Assembly (NCBI GenBank): GCA_001824455.1
Contig: MHXL01000184.1
Location: 1-7,584 of the forward strand
DNA: 7,584 nt
Direction of reading: 5' to 3'
From: Desulfuromonadaceae bacterium GWB2_53_15
GTDB lineage: Bacteria > Desulfobacterota > Desulfuromonadia > Geobacterales > Pseudopelobacteraceae
Shown here: positions 6,182 through 7,584 of the stretch, one piece after another
Numbering within the stretch: position 1 is the stretch's first letter
How the letters are laid out: each line of letters begins with the position of its first letter
The notes under the pieces: generated by a model
The model's database searches: none
What the model saw: the letters and a program-made list of their open reading frames with translations, nothing else
What the model was told of the DNA's origin: nothing
Made by a program: the position numbers and the translations under genes

Positions 6182-6340
6182 TTACACCTCAATAATCACA
6201 TGTCCCCTTATTGCTCCTGCGGGCGCACCTTCATATCCCTGGCGGGGAGCTTCCTCGCGGTCGGTCAATGAGGAGCGGACCACCCCGATCGGGTTTAGCG
6301 TATAACCGGTTTCAACCATATCTTTGTCCTTTTTGTATAA
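6182..6340 (-). pseudogene. Truncated trmO 5'-end copy, interrupted by the transposase element
   Basis: From the ATG at 6319, with AAAGGA upstream, the reading frame gives MVETGYTLNPIGVVRSSLTD then REEAPRQGYEGAP, nearly identical to the intact TrmO (two substitutions, S16 and D20). After GAP the match ends abruptly and the frame continues as AGAIRGHVIIEV to a TAA at 6182-6184. That tail is encoded by the leader of the transposase relic. The catalytic part of the methyltransferase is missing. The break therefore marks an insertion or deletion junction near 6212-6223. It follows the ccdB stop by 65 bp. Confidence 0.85.
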
Positions 6341-6384
6341 TGGGGCTGCGCCGGGTTTTTCAGGCGCGATGGCTGGCAAACGTA

Positions 6385-6699
6385 TCAAAAGCCGGTGACA
6401 AGGAAATCAATGGCAGCTATGATTTCATTACGATGCTCCCTGAGGGAACATACTTTAACCCCAAGGCTATTTACCGCAACTCCGGCCATTTCAGCCGTTG
6501 ACATTATGACCGTGGTCCTTTTTACGGAAAATTGGAGGTTCAGAAATTTGGCAGCTTTGCCCATAGCAGCAACTGTATAGAGAGGAATAACTACGCGTGT
6601 TGTCAGGTTGTTCAACAGGTCGGTCTGTATGTCCAGCAAATAGGGGATTGCTCGTTTTGTTACAGGATTTGGGTTTATAAACACATCGAACTGGGCCAT
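6385..6699 (-). CDS. ccdB: CcdB-like toxin (DNA gyrase poison family)
   Basis: CcdB toxins bind GyrA and trap DNA gyrase on cleaved DNA. The 104-residue protein matches the family through its length: MAQFDVFINPN at the start, YLLDIQTDLLNNL (20-32), TRVVIPL (34-40) and the C-terminal EIIAAIDFLVTGF. The ending resembles chromosomal CcdB proteins that finish in DFLITGI rather than the plasmid F ending FWGI. In plasmid F the last three residues (Trp-Gly-Ile) are needed for killing. Here the last residue is Phe, so potency is uncertain. The ATG at 6699 overlaps the ccdA stop in a TGATG arrangement, giving translational coupling as usual for antitoxin-toxin pairs. No promoter of its own is visible. 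Confidence 0.92.
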   Translation of the reverse strand: MAQFDVFINPNPVTKRAIPYLLDIQTDLLNNLTTRVVIPLYTVAAMGKAAKFLNLQFSVKRTTVIMSTAEMAGVAVNSLGVKVCSLREHRNEIIAAIDFLVTGF

Positions 6700-6947
6700 C
6701 AGAATTGCCTCAAGCCGTCACTGAAAACTCCCCGAGCTTCAATGCGTCTATTATATTCTTCAATAGCCTCTCGATTTTCATCTTGCCATTCTCGCCGTTT
6801 CTGGTCCCGTAATATTTCCGCGAGGCGCAGCTCTAATGTCTGTGACAAATTAACATGATGTTCTTTGGCTTGTTGGAGTAGATCGCTGTTAATACTCAAA
6901 TTGGTTGGTTTTTTTTGTGCATTCGGGTTAAAGAAATTAAGTTGCAT
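6699..6947 (-). CDS. ccdA: CcdA-like antitoxin
   Basis: CcdA neutralises CcdB and, as a dimer, represses its own operon. The 82-residue protein has a ribbon-helix-helix N-terminal part (KPTNLSINSDLLQQAKEHHV, 13-32). Its C-terminal toxin-binding tail shows the family pattern W..EN.E...E...RIE..G.FSD..R. The F-plasmid protein has 72 residues, so the extra length lies at the N-terminus (MQLNFFNPNAQKK). The ATG at 6947 has AAGGAG upstream at good spacing. It is directly followed by ccdB with a one-base overlap, and an inverted repeat suitable for autoregulation lies upstream. Confidence 0.9.
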   Translation of the reverse strand: MQLNFFNPNAQKKPTNLSINSDLLQQAKEHHVNLSQTLELRLAEILRDQKRREWQDENREAIEEYNRRIEARGVFSDGLRQF

Positions 6948-6957
6948 AATGCACTCC

Positions 6958-6996
6958 TTATACGCATTCTATGTGCGCATAACTTACCGCTTTCAA
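6958..6996 (-). promoter_or_regulatory. Probable ccdAB operator and promoter
   Basis: An inverted repeat, TTATACGCAT (6958-6967) and GTGCGCATAA (6973-6982) with a 5-bp centre, matches at 8 of 10 arm positions. It lies 11 bp before the ccdA start and overlaps the ribosome binding site region, where ribbon-helix-helix antitoxins often bind. A possible -35 TTGAAA (minus strand, 6996-6991) and -10 TAGAAT (6971-6966) flank it, but the 19-bp spacing is longer than usual, so the promoter part is tentative. Confidence 0.5.
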
Positions 6997-7032
6997 AGGG
7001 CTCGTGCAAGATATATTTCATGCCTAACGGAC

Positions 7033-7353
7033 TCACAATTTATTTTCAGTATAATCAGCAAATGCAACTATATCTAGGTCAGCTATTATGGGCCAGGCTT
7101 TAGTTTCTTCATTGTCTATTAGAATTTTTACGGATTTTTCCTTTGTTATTTTAATATCGACGTCTGATAGTTTAATTGAATTGACCTTTATTGGTCCTAA
7201 ATATGTATAAATATTAGCATATTCATCTTCAAGATGTTTGGTAATTAAATCAATAGCAGCATTCGTTGCTAGCTGTTCTTGAATTTCTGTCGACGGATAA
7301 CTAAAAAAACATCCCGTGAGTAGTACGAGAAACATCATTATAATCAGTTTCAT
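7033..7353 (-). CDS. Small putative lipoprotein of unknown function
   Basis: The 106-residue protein begins with a short basic end and a hydrophobic stretch ending in LVLLTGC. This is a lipobox with Cys15 as the lipidation site, so it should be anchored in a membrane facing the periplasm. The mature part is hydrophilic and acidic, with a helix-prone segment (EIQEQLATNAAIDLITKHLE) and a later strand-rich part (VKVNSIKL-like pattern, VDIKITKEKSVKILI). I recognise no family. AAGGA lies about 7 nt before the ATG at 7353. It is upstream of and codirectional with ccdAB, separated by 85 bp containing the ccdAB operator, so it is likely a separate unit. Its AT-rich composition matches accessory DNA. 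Confidence 0.72.
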   Translation of the reverse strand: MKLIIMMFLVLLTGCFFSYPSTEIQEQLATNAAIDLITKHLEDEYANIYTYLGPIKVNSIKLSDVDIKITKEKSVKILIDNEETKAWPIIADLDIVAFADYTENKL

Positions 7354-7401
7354 TTCAGCTTCCTTCTTAAATTTGGTATGTGGTCGGAAAATGGTCAGGG
7401 G

Positions 7402-7440
7402 CTGGAATAAATTGTCAGGAAGATAGTCAGCTATTTCCAG
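7402..7440. repeat. Inverted repeat with GTCAG repeats upstream of the lipoprotein gene
   Basis: CTGGAA (7402-7407) and TTCCAG (7435-7440) are inverted arms 27 bp apart. GTCAG occurs three times in and beside this stretch (7394, 7414 and 7426). It lies 50-90 bp before the start of the lipoprotein gene, within a 230-bp gene-free stretch, so it could be a control region for that gene. No convincing -35/-10 pair was found. Confidence 0.3.
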
Positions 7441-7470
7441 AACCGGGACAACTTACTTAATTCAACTCGA

Positions 7471-7570
7471 GTAGCAATAGAGTAGCAATAGGGGACGCCC
7501 TTTAGGGTAGCAATAGGGGACGCCCTTTAGATATTTGAGGTAGCAATAGGGGACGCCCTTTAGATATTTG
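7471..7570 (+). repeat. GTAG-headed REP-like repeat array
   Basis: Three near-identical 24-bp units start at 7482, 7507 and 7540. Each reads GTAGCAATAGGGGAC followed by GCCCTTTAG. A partial head, GTAGCAATAG, lies at 7471. Units two and three are each followed by ATATTTG, and distances are 11, 25 and 33 bp. The AGGG-GACG-CCCT centre can form a small hairpin. GTAG or GGAG before a small hairpin is the known hallmark of REP elements served by RAYT transposases. The leader of the transposase relic at 6186-6217 has the corresponding GGAGCAATAAGGGGAC on the opposite strand. Confidence 0.75.
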
Positions 7571-7584
7571 CATTCAGCAGATCT

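Noticed and set aside
6348..6367. Hairpin GCGCC/GGCGC after ccdB as a terminator
   Set aside because: The stem has 5 bp with a 10-nt loop and no T-run in the transcribed direction.
6182..6388. 68-codon minus-strand frame taken as an intact small gene
   Set aside because: Its first residues depend on a TTG start inside the ccdB end; the rest is a truncated trmO copy running into the transposase leader, so it was reported as a pseudogene.
7471..7570. CRISPR array
   Set aside because: Units are 24 bp with gaps of only 1 and 9 bp, no unique spacers of 25-40 bp and no cas genes.

Overview
The window looks like a chromosomal segment of a Geobacter-like deltaproteobacterium (Desulfuromonadia). This is inferred from the style of the Pst proteins, the TrmO sequence, the moderately GC-rich core genes and the dispersed C/G-rich palindromes between genes. 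No rRNA or other taxonomic marker is present, so the assignment is tentative. Every gene that can be supported lies on the minus strand, so transcription runs from high to low coordinates.

Conserved part (1-3534). This is the start of a high-affinity phosphate uptake operon: pstS (2495-3460), long-form pstC (190-2418) and the first 21 codons of pstA (1-63). pstS is preceded by a well-formed PHO-box promoter: two 7-bp repeats 4 bp apart, then 10 bp to a -10 hexamer. A terminator-like GC hairpin with a T-run lies between pstS and pstC. A larger compound palindrome, also followed by a T-run, lies between pstC and pstA. Together they suggest stepwise attenuation, with much periplasmic binding protein and less permease.

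Accessory part (3630-7584). Reading in the direction of transcription there is: a three-copy repeat array with GTAG heads (7471-7570); a small lipoprotein (7033-7353); a CcdA/CcdB toxin-antitoxin pair (6385-6947); a truncated second copy of the trmO 5' end (about 6212-6340); a truncated REP-associated tyrosine transposase (6042-6179) lying immediately behind that truncation; a broken XRE/HigA-like antitoxin (5758-5902); a fragment resembling the 5' end of a group II intron (about 5601-5703); a very AT-rich region with clustered GGCCGAT repeats (5325-5605); a class II Fic protein (4092-5306); and intact trmO (3630-4046).

The region reads as layered insertions. The 5' part of trmO, about 117 bp at roughly 90% identity, flanks the block that carries fic and the relics. 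Two parts look most worth following up. One is the repeat-studded control region of fic, which suggests an autoregulated Fic with a C-terminal winged helix. The other is the match between the leader of the transposase relic and the GTAG-headed repeat array at the window end, which suggests a RAYT/REP system.
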